Shown here: in pieces, positions 37,252 to 46,476 of the stretch
Position numbering within the stretch: position 1 is the stretch's first letter
Layout: each line of letters starts with the position of its first letter
From: Halomicrobium salinisoli
GTDB taxonomy: Archaea > Halobacteriota > Halobacteria > Halobacteriales > Haloarculaceae
Reading direction: 5' to 3'
DNA length: 64,000 nt
Assembly (NCBI RefSeq): GCF_020405185.1
Contig: NZ_CP084465.1
Span: forward strand, 16,697 to 80,696
The notes under the pieces: generated by a model
What the model saw: the letters and a program-made list of their open reading frames with translations, nothing else
What the model was told of the DNA's origin: nothing
Database searches by the model: none
Position numbers and translations under genes: made by a program

Positions 37252-38061
37252 ATGTCGACAGAGAAATCCACTGCCGATAGTCCAGAACCAGGAGACCAGT
37301 TCCCGGGCGAAATCGATAGTTGTGCGGTCTGTGATGCAACGCTCGAACGCCGAAGTCAGGAGTCAGCGTCGAATCGTGAGACGCGCTACTTCGGGTGTCC
37401 GGAGTGTCGAGTTGGGACAACAGCGGTACTCGACCAGCAGGGCCCGCTCTCTGATCGGTGTCGTGATCGCCTCGAGCGAGCACAGAGTCGCGCCATGACC
37501 GGACTCACTGCGCATCGTGTTGCCGCGTTCATCACGGATGCCTTTCCAGACGGCCGCTATACGATCAAGCGCGTCGACGAGCATCAGTTCAGGATTGACC
37601 TTCCTGAGACAGCCTCTCCCTGGGACGTACTTCGACTAGTCGAGTCTCTCTCGGTCGGTCCATTATCTGCCGACCGCCGCGACGGTGACGTCCTGGTCAG
37701 TGACACTCGCTGGTCCACCGTCGACGCCGACGACGAGCCGGATGCGGTCGCCGATGGCGGGGCAGTTCCAGCGTCTGTCGACAGCGAGTGTTCTCCTGCT
37801 GCCGCTGAGAATTGCTTCGCAGTCACACCCGATGACGACCCGCGGACAGAACGGGCGAAGACAGAGGATATGGATGTTTCGTTGCTCAAGAAGGGCGGCA
37901 TCTACGAGGTGCATTCTGCGTCGGATAGCTACTACGACGTCGACGTCGTGTCGGGTGAGTGTTCCTGCCCTGATACCGCTGATCGGTGCAAGCACCTCCG
38001 GCGCGTCGACCTGGAGATCACGGCTGGTCTCGTTCCCCGTCCTGACGGCCGACTGCCGTAG
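37252..38061 (+). CDS. SWIM zinc-finger protein
   Basis: 269 aa. The N-terminal zinc ribbon is CAVC (about 23-26) with CPEC (about 50-53). The C-terminal SWIM motif CSCPDTADRCKHLRRV (C-x-C-x(n)-C-x-H) is intact. SWIM domains bind DNA or proteins. The centre (about 100-140) is a small alpha/beta unit, followed by an acidic linker. The gene has the shared leader (CTTTGTGAGCCCTCGCGGGG, 37196-37215). Haloarchaeal plasmids often carry such proteins beside ArdC-like and replication genes; the exact role is unknown. Confidence 0.75.
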   Translation: MSTEKSTADSPEPGDQFPGEIDSCAVCDATLERRSQESASNRETRYFGCPECRVGTTAVLDQQGPLSDRCRDRLERAQSRAMTGLTAHRVAAFITDAFPDGRYTIKRVDEHQFRIDLPETASPWDVLRLVESLSVGPLSADRRDGDVLVSDTRWSTVDADDEPDAVADGGAVPASVDSECSPAAAENCFAVTPDDDPRTERAKTEDMDVSLLKKGGIYEVHSASDSYYDVDVVSGECSCPDTADRCKHLRRVDLEITAGLVPRPDGRLP

Positions 38062-38202
38062 GCAGGGAACGGACGAACATCGCCCGACGAGCCGTATCTG
38101 CTCGCACCGGGTTTCCCGTGAATCACCCGGGGAAAGAGCGCTGTTCTCGGCGATTTGTGGCCCCCTCGGCGGGTGGAGGGACAGTGTCCCTCCAGAGAAG
38201 CC

Positions 38203-38796
38203 ATGACTGATGATACACCGGCGGACGAGACAGAACAAGCGACTCGATCCGACGAGGCGAGTGCATCCTATCCAACGCTGACGTTGCGGGCGGCAGGCCC
38301 GGCGACGTACAAGCGCCGGATCGAGGACAGCAATCACGTCGCCGGCGTCGCGATTCACGACGACGTCGCTATTACGATCAGTCGCGTTCTGTCTGAGCCC
38401 GCTGAATTCCGTGAGCTCGTCGAGATCGATCAGTGCGGAGAACCGCTCGTCGACCGTGAACGGATCGTCGACGATCTGCTGGCGAACCGAAGCACGGACT
38501 ACTCCCGATCCGGGCCGCTCGAGGAGTGGTCAGTGACCGTAGAGGGACCCGCCGCGGACTGGAAGCAGTTCGCCCTCGTGTTGGCTACGGACGGGGATAC
38601 TGTAGCTTCGATCGAGGACGTCGATACTGAGACGGCCACGGACGCCGTCTGGATTCTCCACGAACTCATCGACGCCGGCATGACCGAAGCAGGCGCGACG
38701 TTGGCTGTCCTCGAACTCGTCGACGAGTACGACCTGCGGATCGACTGCGAACCGTTCGTCGATCGCCTCGACGACGGTTCAATCGGCGACGAGTAG
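38203..38796 (+). CDS. Hypothetical acidic plasmid protein
   Basis: 197 aa from the ATG at 38203, which fits the position of the shared leader (TTTGTGGCCCCCTCGGCGGG, 38154-38173) better than an upstream in-frame start. The protein is alpha/beta with no Cys cluster (one block around YPTLTLRAAGPATYKRRIE). No family recognised. It follows the SWIM gene by 140 bp and shares its leader type, so the two are probably controlled together. Confidence 0.7.
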   Translation: MTDDTPADETEQATRSDEASASYPTLTLRAAGPATYKRRIEDSNHVAGVAIHDDVAITISRVLSEPAEFRELVEIDQCGEPLVDRERIVDDLLANRSTDYSRSGPLEEWSVTVEGPAADWKQFALVLATDGDTVASIEDVDTETATDAVWILHELIDAGMTEAGATLAVLELVDEYDLRIDCEPFVDRLDDGSIGDE

Positions 38797-39230
38797 CGAT
38801 TGTTCGATCGCTAACATACCTCTCTTTTACGTCTTGAATTCGAATACAACGCCTGTAGTCCCACGTTCGGCACGGGAGGCGCCCACCCGCTCGGTGTGAC
38901 GGCGGTCGGCCAGGACGGGGCTACCACAGGCCAACCCTGCGGCGCAAGCCCCGGGGATACGCCCACGGGATCGATCAGAGCGATTCTATGTGGCTGTTCT
39001 GACCGTATTGTTCACCCAAGATCAGGCAATGAGGACGTGTTTCTCATGAGCAAGTAGCGGGCCAACGAACCACGCTCTCGCGGTGGCTAGTCCTGTCAGT
39101 GTTTTCGTTGAATAGTTTGTCTGGAATCGACATCTCAAGACCGCCCACCATATGGTGCAATTTGTGGGATAGTGGGTCTGTGGGCAACATGTTTAAGTGG
39201 ATTGTCCCTGGAATGTAGACCGTACGTTCC
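38797..39230. other. Intergenic region
   Basis: 434 bp. The middle (about 38860-38980) is GC-rich with short self-complementary blocks (GGCGCAAGCCCCGGGG); no gene or known RNA was recognised. TTTAAGTGG at about 39190 is a likely TATA box for the following gene, 40 nt before its ATG. Confidence 0.45.
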
Positions 39231-39869
39231 ATGCAAGACCAGATAACAGGGGAAACCGACGAGAGAGGGCGTCTGACACTTGGAGCTGAGTACGCGAACC
39301 GCCACGTCGTAGCGACCGTCACGCGAAACATCGACGTGGACTCAATGCCCGTCGTGCGCGCAGTTCACTTTCTTAACGCCACGCACTATGGGCGGGCACA
39401 ACTCTACGCTGGTCACGGAATCGATCGGGCTGAGGCGATCTTCGGTATCGACTGGGGGACTGGTCCAGTCTGGGTCAAAAACGAGTTCGCTGACATCGAC
39501 AACGCCTCCGCGATTAAGGATTACAACGCGATGGAGAATGCCAAATCTGGTGCCCTAGTCGCGGCGTATTATGGGCGGCGCAAGGAAAATCAGGATACTG
39601 ATGACCCGTATAACCTCGACGATGCGATGGTCCTCGGGATTTGTCCACCTGATGCAACGATTCAGGCCGTCCCCATTGAGGCGAGTTCTGCACCAGATGA
39701 CAACGGTGGGCCCACCTTCGTCAAGGCCCTCCCCTTGGTCGACACCGTCGAACTCACACGCAATGAACGACGTGAGTTGTTCGAAAGATTCGCAGCTGGC
39801 CGGTCTGTCTACGAAACTGATTCGCGTGAAGAGATGATCCGTGAGGCATATATGGAACGGCGATACTGA
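39231..39869 (+). CDS. Hypothetical protein with an AbrB-like N-terminal strand pair
   Basis: 212 aa. The first 30 residues (ITGETDERGRLTLGAEYANRH) look like the start of a swapped-hairpin domain of AbrB-type regulators. The rest is alpha/beta without recognisable motifs, ending in an acidic/basic helix (REEMIREAYMERRY). It is convergent with the UvrD-nuclease gene. A TATA-like TTTAAG lies upstream. Role unknown; DNA binding is only a guess from the N-terminus. Confidence 0.6.
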   Translation: MQDQITGETDERGRLTLGAEYANRHVVATVTRNIDVDSMPVVRAVHFLNATHYGRAQLYAGHGIDRAEAIFGIDWGTGPVWVKNEFADIDNASAIKDYNAMENAKSGALVAAYYGRRKENQDTDDPYNLDDAMVLGICPPDATIQAVPIEASSAPDDNGGPTFVKALPLVDTVELTRNERRELFERFAAGRSVYETDSREEMIREAYMERRY

Positions 39870-39997
39870 GAGCGAGTGAATAGCGAGATGTTTGATTTTA
39901 GATGGCGTGACCTCTGACCTCCGCTTTTGAAATCGAATGACAACAGTAGTGCAATCGCAACAGCCTATAAATATCGTACCTCAGCAGTCTCTGGGTG

Positions 39998-42900
39998 TTA
40001 TTCGTCCTTCTCCAGTGAGTATTCGGGGCGGGCTGGGCAACTCCAGCGGACGTCGCACTCGGCACACGTCCCTTCTGATGGGCGGTCGTTCTCCGAGATG
40101 TCGAACCAGTCACCGTCTTCACGATCGTCTTTGATCTGGCCGACTGTCTCCTCGAATTCCTCTATCGAACCCTCGATGTCCTCGTCTCGGAAGTCGACTT
40201 CGAATACAGCGTCGTCTCGCTGGTCTTCGCCAAGGAAGTAGATCACACCCCGGTCTGGGTACTCGTCATTCTGGTACCGGTAGAGCTCGGCGTATGTATA
40301 CAGCTGGGCCTCGTAGTCCTCGAGGTCGTCGTTGCCGTCGGGACGCTGGCCGGCCTTGTAGTCCCAGATCTCGTCACCATCGTCGTCGCTCGTGAGGACG
40401 TCGACGACGCCCTCGAGTACGAAGTCCTCGTGGTCGCTCTGGAGGGGGTGCTCGGTGTCCACGACGCGCGGATACAGCCAGTCGCCCTCTTCCTCGTTGA
40501 AGTCCTCAATGTACTCGAAGGCCGTCTCCTCGGCCTCCTTGCTCATCGGGTAGATGTTCCTGGCCTTCAGCGCCTCGGCCACTTCGTCGAAGTACTCCCG
40601 CAACTCATTGCTCGACGGCCGCTCACCGCCCTCCACGTCCTCGAAGTCGCCTGCGTAGTGGCGGTGTGCCCTGTCGAGGGTTTCGTGGACGACTCGCCCG
40701 AAGAACAGCTGCGTGACGTGGTTCGGCGTGAAGCCCAGTTCATTGTAGTACCCGTACTGGCGCTTGCAGCGTCGGTAGGACAGCACGTCCCCGGTGATGC
40801 TGTACCGGCGCTTGAGATCAACCTCGTCGAGGGGGCCGACATCACCCTCGGTGCTCTCGAGGAAGTCTTCGGGCGTCTCGACTGACCGATCGCCCGAGAA
40901 CCAGGTTTCATCGAGTGCCTCGCCGCTGGCGTCGTACCCCAGCGACAGGTCGCTCGTCTTGCCTTCCCTCCCGAGCAGGAAGAGGTTCTCCTCGGCGCGG
41001 GAGTACGAGACGTAGAACCGGCGTATTTCGTCCCGCTCCGCACGGCTATCGACGTCACCGATCGGCTGGATGTCGGCGTAGGGTTCCAACTGCTCCTCGA
41101 GCCAGTACGTCCCACTCGTCCAGGGGTCGGTGTCGAGGTCGTCGACGAACACGACCGGGAATTCGAGCCCCTTCGCCTGATGGGTCGTCATCACCTGAAC
41201 GAACCCGGCCGGCAGCTGGTCGTGTGGGTCTTCCGGCTCGTCGAAGTCCTGTGACTGCAGGTAGCCACAGAACGTCCAGTAGAAGGAGCCGAGGAAGCTC
41301 GTCGACACGGCGCTCGCGTTCCCCGATTTCTCCAGATACCCAGGGCCGGTCACGCTCAGGAACGCGTCGAAGAGGTTCGTGAGGCGGCCGAGTCGCTGGC
41401 CGCGATCAGGCCGCTCTGCTCCCTCGATCCACTCGTAGAACGGGTCGAACGACAGGACCTGGTAGAGGAGTTCGAGTATCGTGTACCCGAGCGACTCGCC
41501 GTCTGCTGCCTGCTCCAACTCCCGTTGTTTTTGCTGGACGAACTCCTCCAGTGCCCACGCCTCGTACTCCTCTACGTACTCGTCGAACTGGTCTGCCCAT
41601 TCGTGGACCTGGTCCTCGACGCCGCCCTGCAGGCTGACCCACGGAACCGACGCCCCCTCGAAGTCGGGATCGATGACGCGGATGACGGACCCGAGGGCGA
41701 ACTGGATCTCCGGGCGCTCGAGGAACGCCTTGTTGCGTGGGTTGTGGACAGGGATGTCGCGCTCCCGCAGCGCCTCGACGTATTGACCCGCCCACTCGTC
41801 GCTCTCCTTGGTGCTCTTGAACAGGAACGCAACCTGGCTGTAGTCCTCGATGTAGCCCTCGTCGTGGAGCTGGTCGACCAGTTCAGCAGCTCGCTCGGCA
41901 GCCGTGTCAGTATCCTGGGCGAGGAGTGCCCGGACGCTGGTCTGATCGTCAGTGTCGGTGCGATCGACGAGCATCGGTTCTTTGCCGGGGGCTCGAGCGC
42001 CCGGTTCCTGCATCAGCGGGTAGTCGCCGACGTACCGGTTGCACCACGAGACGACGTCGTCCGTCGACCGGTAGTTCGTCCGCAACTGGACTTCTTCGAC
42101 CGGCGTATCGAACCGCTGGCGACTCCGCTCGGGGAACTGAATGAGACACTCGACGGTGCCGCCTCGGAACCGGTACAGCGCCTGGTCGTCGTCGCCCACG
42201 ACCGTGATGTTCGGACTGTCGAGTTCCTCGACGAGCCGGAAGTACAACTCCTGCTGGAGCGGGTTCGTGTCCTGGTACTCGTCGACGAGGACGTGCTCGA
42301 GCGGCGGTCGATCGCGGTCCGGTTCGCCCTCGACGAAACGTCGCCCGGCCTCGCTGTCGACGAACTCGATGAATCGCTCGAGGAGCCTGGCGAAGTCGCA
42401 CCTGCTGTTGTCCCGCAGCGTTTCCCGGTATCGGTCGAGTCCTTCGGCACAGACGCGCCAGGCCGGTTCATCCGCAGTACGCAACGCCGCCGTGTCTGCG
42501 CGGTACTGCGAAACCCGGTTGAATAGTTTCGCAGCCAGTTCCGTCGCCTCCCACTTGTTGGGTGGAAAATTCTCCCGCCATCCCCGTAGCTCGCCGAAAA
42601 ATCGCCACACATCATCGATCTCTTCCTCCGATACCGTCTCCCACTCGTCCGCGTTCCCGTCCTCGCGGAGGACCGACACGAACTCGCAGTTGTCGTACAT
42701 AAAGAGTTGCTGAGCGTCCTCGTCGAGGAGCTCGACGTTCGCGTAGTCCTCGTACCGGTACTCCTGCATGATGTCCCTCGACAGCGAGTGGAGCGTCCCG
42801 ATCCGGATCTCGTTCGCGTCGATTGCATCCTGGTATCCCAGCCTCGAAAGACGGTCGACGATACGCTCTTCGAGGTTCTGGGCCGCCTTCTCCGTGAACG

Positions 42901-43141
42901 TCGTTAGCAGGATGCTCTGGGGCTGTACCTCGTCGACGAGCAGCAACTTGAGTGCGCGACAGACCAGCACCTCGGTCTTCCCGCTTCCGGGACCAGCCGT
43001 CACGTGGAGTGGTCCGTCGCCGTGGCGGATCGCTCGTTCCTGGGCGTTGTTAAACGACCACTCCGGGTCGTCGAATTTCTCTCGGTTCACCCCTTCCAGT
43101 TGCGCGATGAATTCGTCTGCCGTGAGCGGCAGCCCAGCCAT
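39998..43141 (-). CDS. UvrD-family helicase fused to a Cas4/AddB-like Fe-S nuclease
   Basis: 1047 aa. SF1 motifs: NAQERAI (Q), TAGPGSGKT (I, near residue 50), VLVDEYQDTN (II, near 285), GDDDQALYRFRGG (III, near 310), TTHQAKGLEFPVVFVDD (V, near 655), YVSYSRAEENLFLLG (VI, near 705). The C-terminal 250 residues are a PD-(D/E)XK nuclease: LEGVVDVLTSDDDGDEIWDYKAG, with Cys in YRRCKRQYG (near 800) and a final CAECDVRWSC, the four-cysteine iron-sulfur arrangement of AddB/Cas4-type nucleases. It probably processes DNA ends like AddAB in one chain, in plasmid recombination or defence. The cysteine count was read by eye. Confidence 0.9.
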   Translation of the reverse strand: MAGLPLTADEFIAQLEGVNREKFDDPEWSFNNAQERAIRHGDGPLHVTAGPGSGKTEVLVCRALKLLLVDEVQPQSILLTTFTEKAAQNLEERIVDRLSRLGYQDAIDANEIRIGTLHSLSRDIMQEYRYEDYANVELLDEDAQQLFMYDNCEFVSVLREDGNADEWETVSEEEIDDVWRFFGELRGWRENFPPNKWEATELAAKLFNRVSQYRADTAALRTADEPAWRVCAEGLDRYRETLRDNSRCDFARLLERFIEFVDSEAGRRFVEGEPDRDRPPLEHVLVDEYQDTNPLQQELYFRLVEELDSPNITVVGDDDQALYRFRGGTVECLIQFPERSRQRFDTPVEEVQLRTNYRSTDDVVSWCNRYVGDYPLMQEPGARAPGKEPMLVDRTDTDDQTSVRALLAQDTDTAAERAAELVDQLHDEGYIEDYSQVAFLFKSTKESDEWAGQYVEALRERDIPVHNPRNKAFLERPEIQFALGSVIRVIDPDFEGASVPWVSLQGGVEDQVHEWADQFDEYVEEYEAWALEEFVQQKQRELEQAADGESLGYTILELLYQVLSFDPFYEWIEGAERPDRGQRLGRLTNLFDAFLSVTGPGYLEKSGNASAVSTSFLGSFYWTFCGYLQSQDFDEPEDPHDQLPAGFVQVMTTHQAKGLEFPVVFVDDLDTDPWTSGTYWLEEQLEPYADIQPIGDVDSRAERDEIRRFYVSYSRAEENLFLLGREGKTSDLSLGYDASGEALDETWFSGDRSVETPEDFLESTEGDVGPLDEVDLKRRYSITGDVLSYRRCKRQYGYYNELGFTPNHVTQLFFGRVVHETLDRAHRHYAGDFEDVEGGERPSSNELREYFDEVAEALKARNIYPMSKEAEETAFEYIEDFNEEEGDWLYPRVVDTEHPLQSDHEDFVLEGVVDVLTSDDDGDEIWDYKAGQRPDGNDDLEDYEAQLYTYAELYRYQNDEYPDRGVIYFLGEDQRDDAVFEVDFRDEDIEGSIEEFEETVGQIKDDREDGDWFDISENDRPSEGTCAECDVRWSCPARPEYSLEKDE

Positions 43142-43325
43142 GCAATACAGATTTCCACAGTGCGACTTCAGTTGATGGGATGGCGAAGTAAAATTTCAGT
43201 TACTCGAAAGTGGATGAATATGGCAGTCCGGTCTGAGCCATACAGCTCTAATTGGGAGCCCATCCGCGTATTTTTCTGGCCCCTGTTGGGTGCGGGGCCC
43301 GACGGAGATGGCCTCGCTGAGTTCG

Positions 43326-44264
43326 ATGGCTTACAGTGATACCTACAGCAACGGCTTCGACGAATCGACCGGCCAGACGATCACTGCGGACACCTGCCCT
43401 GAGTGCGGCGGTCGCTTGAGGACCGTCAGTGGTGAGACGCGCTGTACCGAGTGCGGACTCATCGTCGAGGGTGGCCGCCTCGACCGGCGTGGCTCACCGA
43501 CGCATCCCAATAAGGACGGCGCCGATAGGCGAACTGGTCAGCCTCGAACTACCACCCGTCACGATCGGGGGCTCTCGACGCGGATCGGCCGGGGCGTCGA
43601 CGCCAAGGGGAACGCACTCTCGGAGGAGAAGCGACGCCGGCTGGGTCGCCTGCGACGCGAACACAAGCGCGCTCGCTACGAATCGAAGGCCGACCGCAAC
43701 CTTGCGCATGGCCTGACGGAGATTGCCCGAATGCGAAGCGCCCTCGGACTGTCCCGGAGCGTTCGTGAACAGGCGTCGTCGCTCTTCCGGACAGCCCAGT
43801 CAGAGGACCTTCTCTTGGGTCGGTCGATCGAAGCAGTCGCGGCGGGCAGCCTCTACGCGGTGTGTCGACTCACCGACGCCACCAGAACCCTCGACGAGGT
43901 CAGTGCTGTCGCCAGTGTGACTCGCGACCGCGTCCAGAACGGCTACGACGCGCTCAACCGGGAACTGGAACTCCCCGTCCCACCACAGGAACCGACGGAG
44001 TTTGTCGCCGGTCTGGCGTCGACGCTCGAACTTTCCTCACCAGTCGAACGAGAAGCACGCAAGCTGGCCACTCGAGCTGCCGAGGAGGGGATCATTACTG
44101 GGCTCCATCCAGCTGGCTTCGCGGCGGCCTGCCTTGGCGTCGTCGCCACCGACAGGGATGAGGCAGTTACCCAGCGGAGGCTCGCCGACGTCGCCGGCGT
44201 CACGCCGAATACGATTCGGAAGCACCGAGATCGGATTCGAGACGAGTGTAGGGTGACTATCTGA
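43326..44264 (+). CDS. tfb: Transcription initiation factor TFB, plasmid copy
   Basis: 312 aa from the ATG at 43326; an ATG at 43308 is possible. N-terminal zinc ribbon CPECGGRL ... CTECGLIVEGG, then the B-reader/linker region (DRRGSPTHPNKDGADRR, RGVDAKGNALSEEKRRRLGRLRREHK), then two cyclin repeats (about 115-205 and 215-305; SLYAVCRLTDATRTLDEVSAVASV and AACLGVVATDRDEAVTQRRLADVAGVTPNTIRKH). Haloarchaea carry several TFBs with distinct promoter preference; this one could redirect RNA polymerase to plasmid genes. It carries the shared leader (TTTTTCTGGCCCCTGTTGGG, 43271-43290) and is divergent from the helicase-nuclease gene. Confidence 0.9.
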   Translation: MAYSDTYSNGFDESTGQTITADTCPECGGRLRTVSGETRCTECGLIVEGGRLDRRGSPTHPNKDGADRRTGQPRTTTRHDRGLSTRIGRGVDAKGNALSEEKRRRLGRLRREHKRARYESKADRNLAHGLTEIARMRSALGLSRSVREQASSLFRTAQSEDLLLGRSIEAVAAGSLYAVCRLTDATRTLDEVSAVASVTRDRVQNGYDALNRELELPVPPQEPTEFVAGLASTLELSSPVEREARKLATRAAEEGIITGLHPAGFAAACLGVVATDRDEAVTQRRLADVAGVTPNTIRKHRDRIRDECRVTI

Positions 44265-44465
44265 CATCTGTACGTCCAAGAGTCTCTGTAGCGGCAGTTG
44301 TCAGCGTTGCTTTGTTCTCCGACTGGTCGACCATTCCAGAAATTCGTCGTACTGTCCGTGAGTACGACTAGTATCGGTTCTGTAGAAACCCTTATCTGGG
44401 TATAGATCGCCTGTACGTCGGTCAGTATAGGATCTATCGGATCCGGATGGATGTCTGGCGGTGAC

Positions 44466-45050
44466 TTACTTCAGGTTTTCTAGAATCTGGAGAAACCGGA
44501 ACGCGGGGGCTCCGTGGTCGCTGGTGTCACCCTGTGCTTCCTCGCGGAGGTTTTGAATTCGTTCCTTGTAGTCTTGATTGATGATGAGTTCGAGCTCGTC
44601 GCCAGTCTCATCTTTGAACCGGCGTTGAAGTTCTTCGAGGCCGTCGATTAGGCCACTTCCTCGCTCCCAACCGGTAACGACGGGAGCCCAGAATTGGTAT
44701 GCGTGATCGTCGGCATTCGCAAATGTGTCATTCACGTAACTGTAGTCTTCACGGAATTTCCGCTGGATCTTCTGGAGAGAATATTGATGTGCCTTGGTAT
44801 TGGTGAATTCGGTCCACCACCCTTCGTCTGGTGTTCCCGAGTAGAGTTTCCCACTCATATGAGTTACCACTTCACAGACGTAGACATTTTGTTTGCCCGT
44901 ATCCCGACTATTGTCGATGGCGATGACATCGGCTTCCATCTGGTTTCCGCGCTCCTCAGAACGGTTGTTATAGCTGACAACCTCACAGCTATTTAGGCGC
45001 TTGTGGTACGCACCGACCAACAACTCGCCCCAAGTCGCATTTACCGGCAT
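44466..45050 (-). CDS. PD-(D/E)XK-like protein
   Basis: 194 aa from the ATG at 45050, chosen because TTATGG lies about 27 nt upstream; in-frame starts at 45107 and 45161 exist. MEADVIAIDN followed by NVYVCEVVTHMSG matches the D-x(n)-E-x-V/K core of restriction-like folds, as in haloarchaeal proteins related to Holliday-junction resolvases and restriction enzymes, but the usual Lys is replaced by Val, so activity is uncertain. Helical C-terminus. No partner methylase is nearby. Accessory, stand-alone gene. Confidence 0.55.
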   Translation of the reverse strand: MPVNATWGELLVGAYHKRLNSCEVVSYNNRSEERGNQMEADVIAIDNSRDTGKQNVYVCEVVTHMSGKLYSGTPDEGWWTEFTNTKAHQYSLQKIQRKFREDYSYVNDTFANADDHAYQFWAPVVTGWERGSGLIDGLEELQRRFKDETGDELELIINQDYKERIQNLREEAQGDTSDHGAPAFRFLQILENLK

Positions 45051-45286
45051 TACAAACGAATCATGGAATAACCATAAGAAGGCTCGGAAGACTGGGGGCT
45101 CACTCATTCTGTAGAACCACGCCCGTCTTCCAAGTACTAGTTCAAGTGAGGCTGCGGGCACTACAGATAGAATAATCTAACAGATATTTCGGATACCTTG
45201 TTCTGGAATGAGATTAGATCACCGAATCAGTCCAAAACGGATGATAGCAACACAAAGTTGATTACAATCTGCTAGGGGTTAGACGT

Positions 45287-45841
45287 ATGGGATTTCTCCA
45301 GTCATTGTTTGGTGATCCATCACCACCAGATCAAGAGCAGGAATCAGAGCCCTCAATCAACCTTTCTGAAGAGAACCACGAAGTCGTACATCCAGTTGTT
45401 GTACGTCAGCCGGAATTAGATGCGTTCAAGCAACTGATTGCGGAGGAACGAGAAGAACCGTATTCGGAGACCGAGATGCCTGAATTCTTGCGGGAGTCGA
45501 TAGATGAAGGATGGCAAGAACTCACTCCAGGTGATCAGAACTGGTCAGAAGAAAATGAGCAGCGTCGGCAACTTGCTGAAGAGATAATTGGGGCCTGGGA
45601 AGACGAGATCAATGGTGAATCAGGGGTGATTCTTCTCCCCATAGGCGCCTACTACAAATTAGAAAAATTCCTCTGGGCGTGTGAGGCCCGTGCAGAAAAC
45701 GAGCAAGACCCCTTTGACCTCCCAGACACCTTCTTAGATGCTGCCTCGCTTGTGAAGCGTCTAAAGGCTGCTGAAAACGATGATGGTATACCTACTGTCT
45801 TCGCTCACGTTGATGATGTCCCCGTTACTCGCGGACAGTAA
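45287..45841 (+). CDS. Hypothetical acidic protein
   Basis: 184 aa. The polar N-terminus is rich in Pro, Glu and Ser (residues 8-35); the rest is helical (EENEQRRQLAEEIIGAWEDE, AYYKLEKFLWACEARA). No motif recognised. Moderately AT-rich codons. It is the gene before HicBA but is separated from it by 120 bp with its own promoter. Confidence 0.6.
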   Translation: MGFLQSLFGDPSPPDQEQESEPSINLSEENHEVVHPVVVRQPELDAFKQLIAEEREEPYSETEMPEFLRESIDEGWQELTPGDQNWSEENEQRRQLAEEIIGAWEDEINGESGVILLPIGAYYKLEKFLWACEARAENEQDPFDLPDTFLDAASLVKRLKAAENDDGIPTVFAHVDDVPVTRGQ

Positions 45842-45964
45842 GTTCGCTGACGTGCCCTACCATCGAAACGCGTAGATCACACCGTTTGTTTGCCGTCGTC
45901 GAATGGACGGCCCGCAGTAGGCCGACAACACGTTTATCAGGTGATGCCACGAATGTCACATACT

Positions 45965-46210
45965 ATGAGCGCCGGGAAGGAAATTCGATTAACAAACGAC
46001 GGGGATACAGACCTCTGGACGGCGGTGGACGTCGAAACAGGCGTCGCCAGCCAGGGAGAGACCCGTGAAGCAGCCCTCGAAAACCTCGACGAGGCGGTTG
46101 AGGGCTACAAGGGTGCAGGTCGACCGCCTACCGAGGAAGAACTTCAGGAGCTCGGCATCGATCCCGACGAGAACGACTGCTCGGGCGAACTTCCTGACGT
46201 CCTCCAGTAA
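45965..46210 (+). CDS. hicB: HicB-like antitoxin
   Basis: 81 aa from the ATG at 45965, 30 nt after TATA-like GTTTATC (45929-45935); upstream in-frame ATGs (45944, 45953) are too close to the TATA box. The pattern LTNDGDTDLWTAVDVETGVASQGETREAALENLDEAVEGY is the HicB partial RNase-H-like fold. The short C-terminal tail (PPTEEELQELGIDP) lacks an evident DNA-binding domain, as in many archaeal HicBs. It binds and blocks HicA. It stands 11 bp before hicA in one operon. Confidence 0.85.
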   Translation: MSAGKEIRLTNDGDTDLWTAVDVETGVASQGETREAALENLDEAVEGYKGAGRPPTEEELQELGIDPDENDCSGELPDVLQ

Positions 46211-46221
46211 GCAACTGTTCG

Positions 46222-46476
46222 ATGGTCTCTCGCGATTTTAGTGGAGCCGACATCGTTAGCGTCCTCTGTAACGTGGGGAACTATCGCCTCGATCGAATAC
46301 GAGGCGACCACTACATTCTCAAATGGGACCCGCCCGAAGATCACGACACAGAACCTCGGACTGTGCCAGTTCCGTATCACGACCGGATTGACACCGGAAC
46401 GCTATCGTCAATCGCTGAGCAAGCAGGCGCAAACGACTTCGACGAGTTCTGCCGGTGGATCGACCGGAACCGCTAG
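46222..46476 (+). CDS. hicA: HicA mRNA interferase toxin
   Basis: 84 aa. Double-stranded-RNA-binding-like fold with the conserved motif NYRLDRIRGDHYILKW (G-x-H, catalytic His near residue 30) and a conserved VPVPYHDRIDTGTLSSIAEQAG. HicA toxins cleave mRNA and tmRNA at low HicB level. Gene order antitoxin then toxin, 11 bp apart. No disruption is visible, so this is the only intact toxin-antitoxin pair recognised in the window and is a likely plasmid-stability device. Confidence 0.9.
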   Translation: MVSRDFSGADIVSVLCNVGNYRLDRIRGDHYILKWDPPEDHDTEPRTVPVPYHDRIDTGTLSSIAEQAGANDFDEFCRWIDRNR

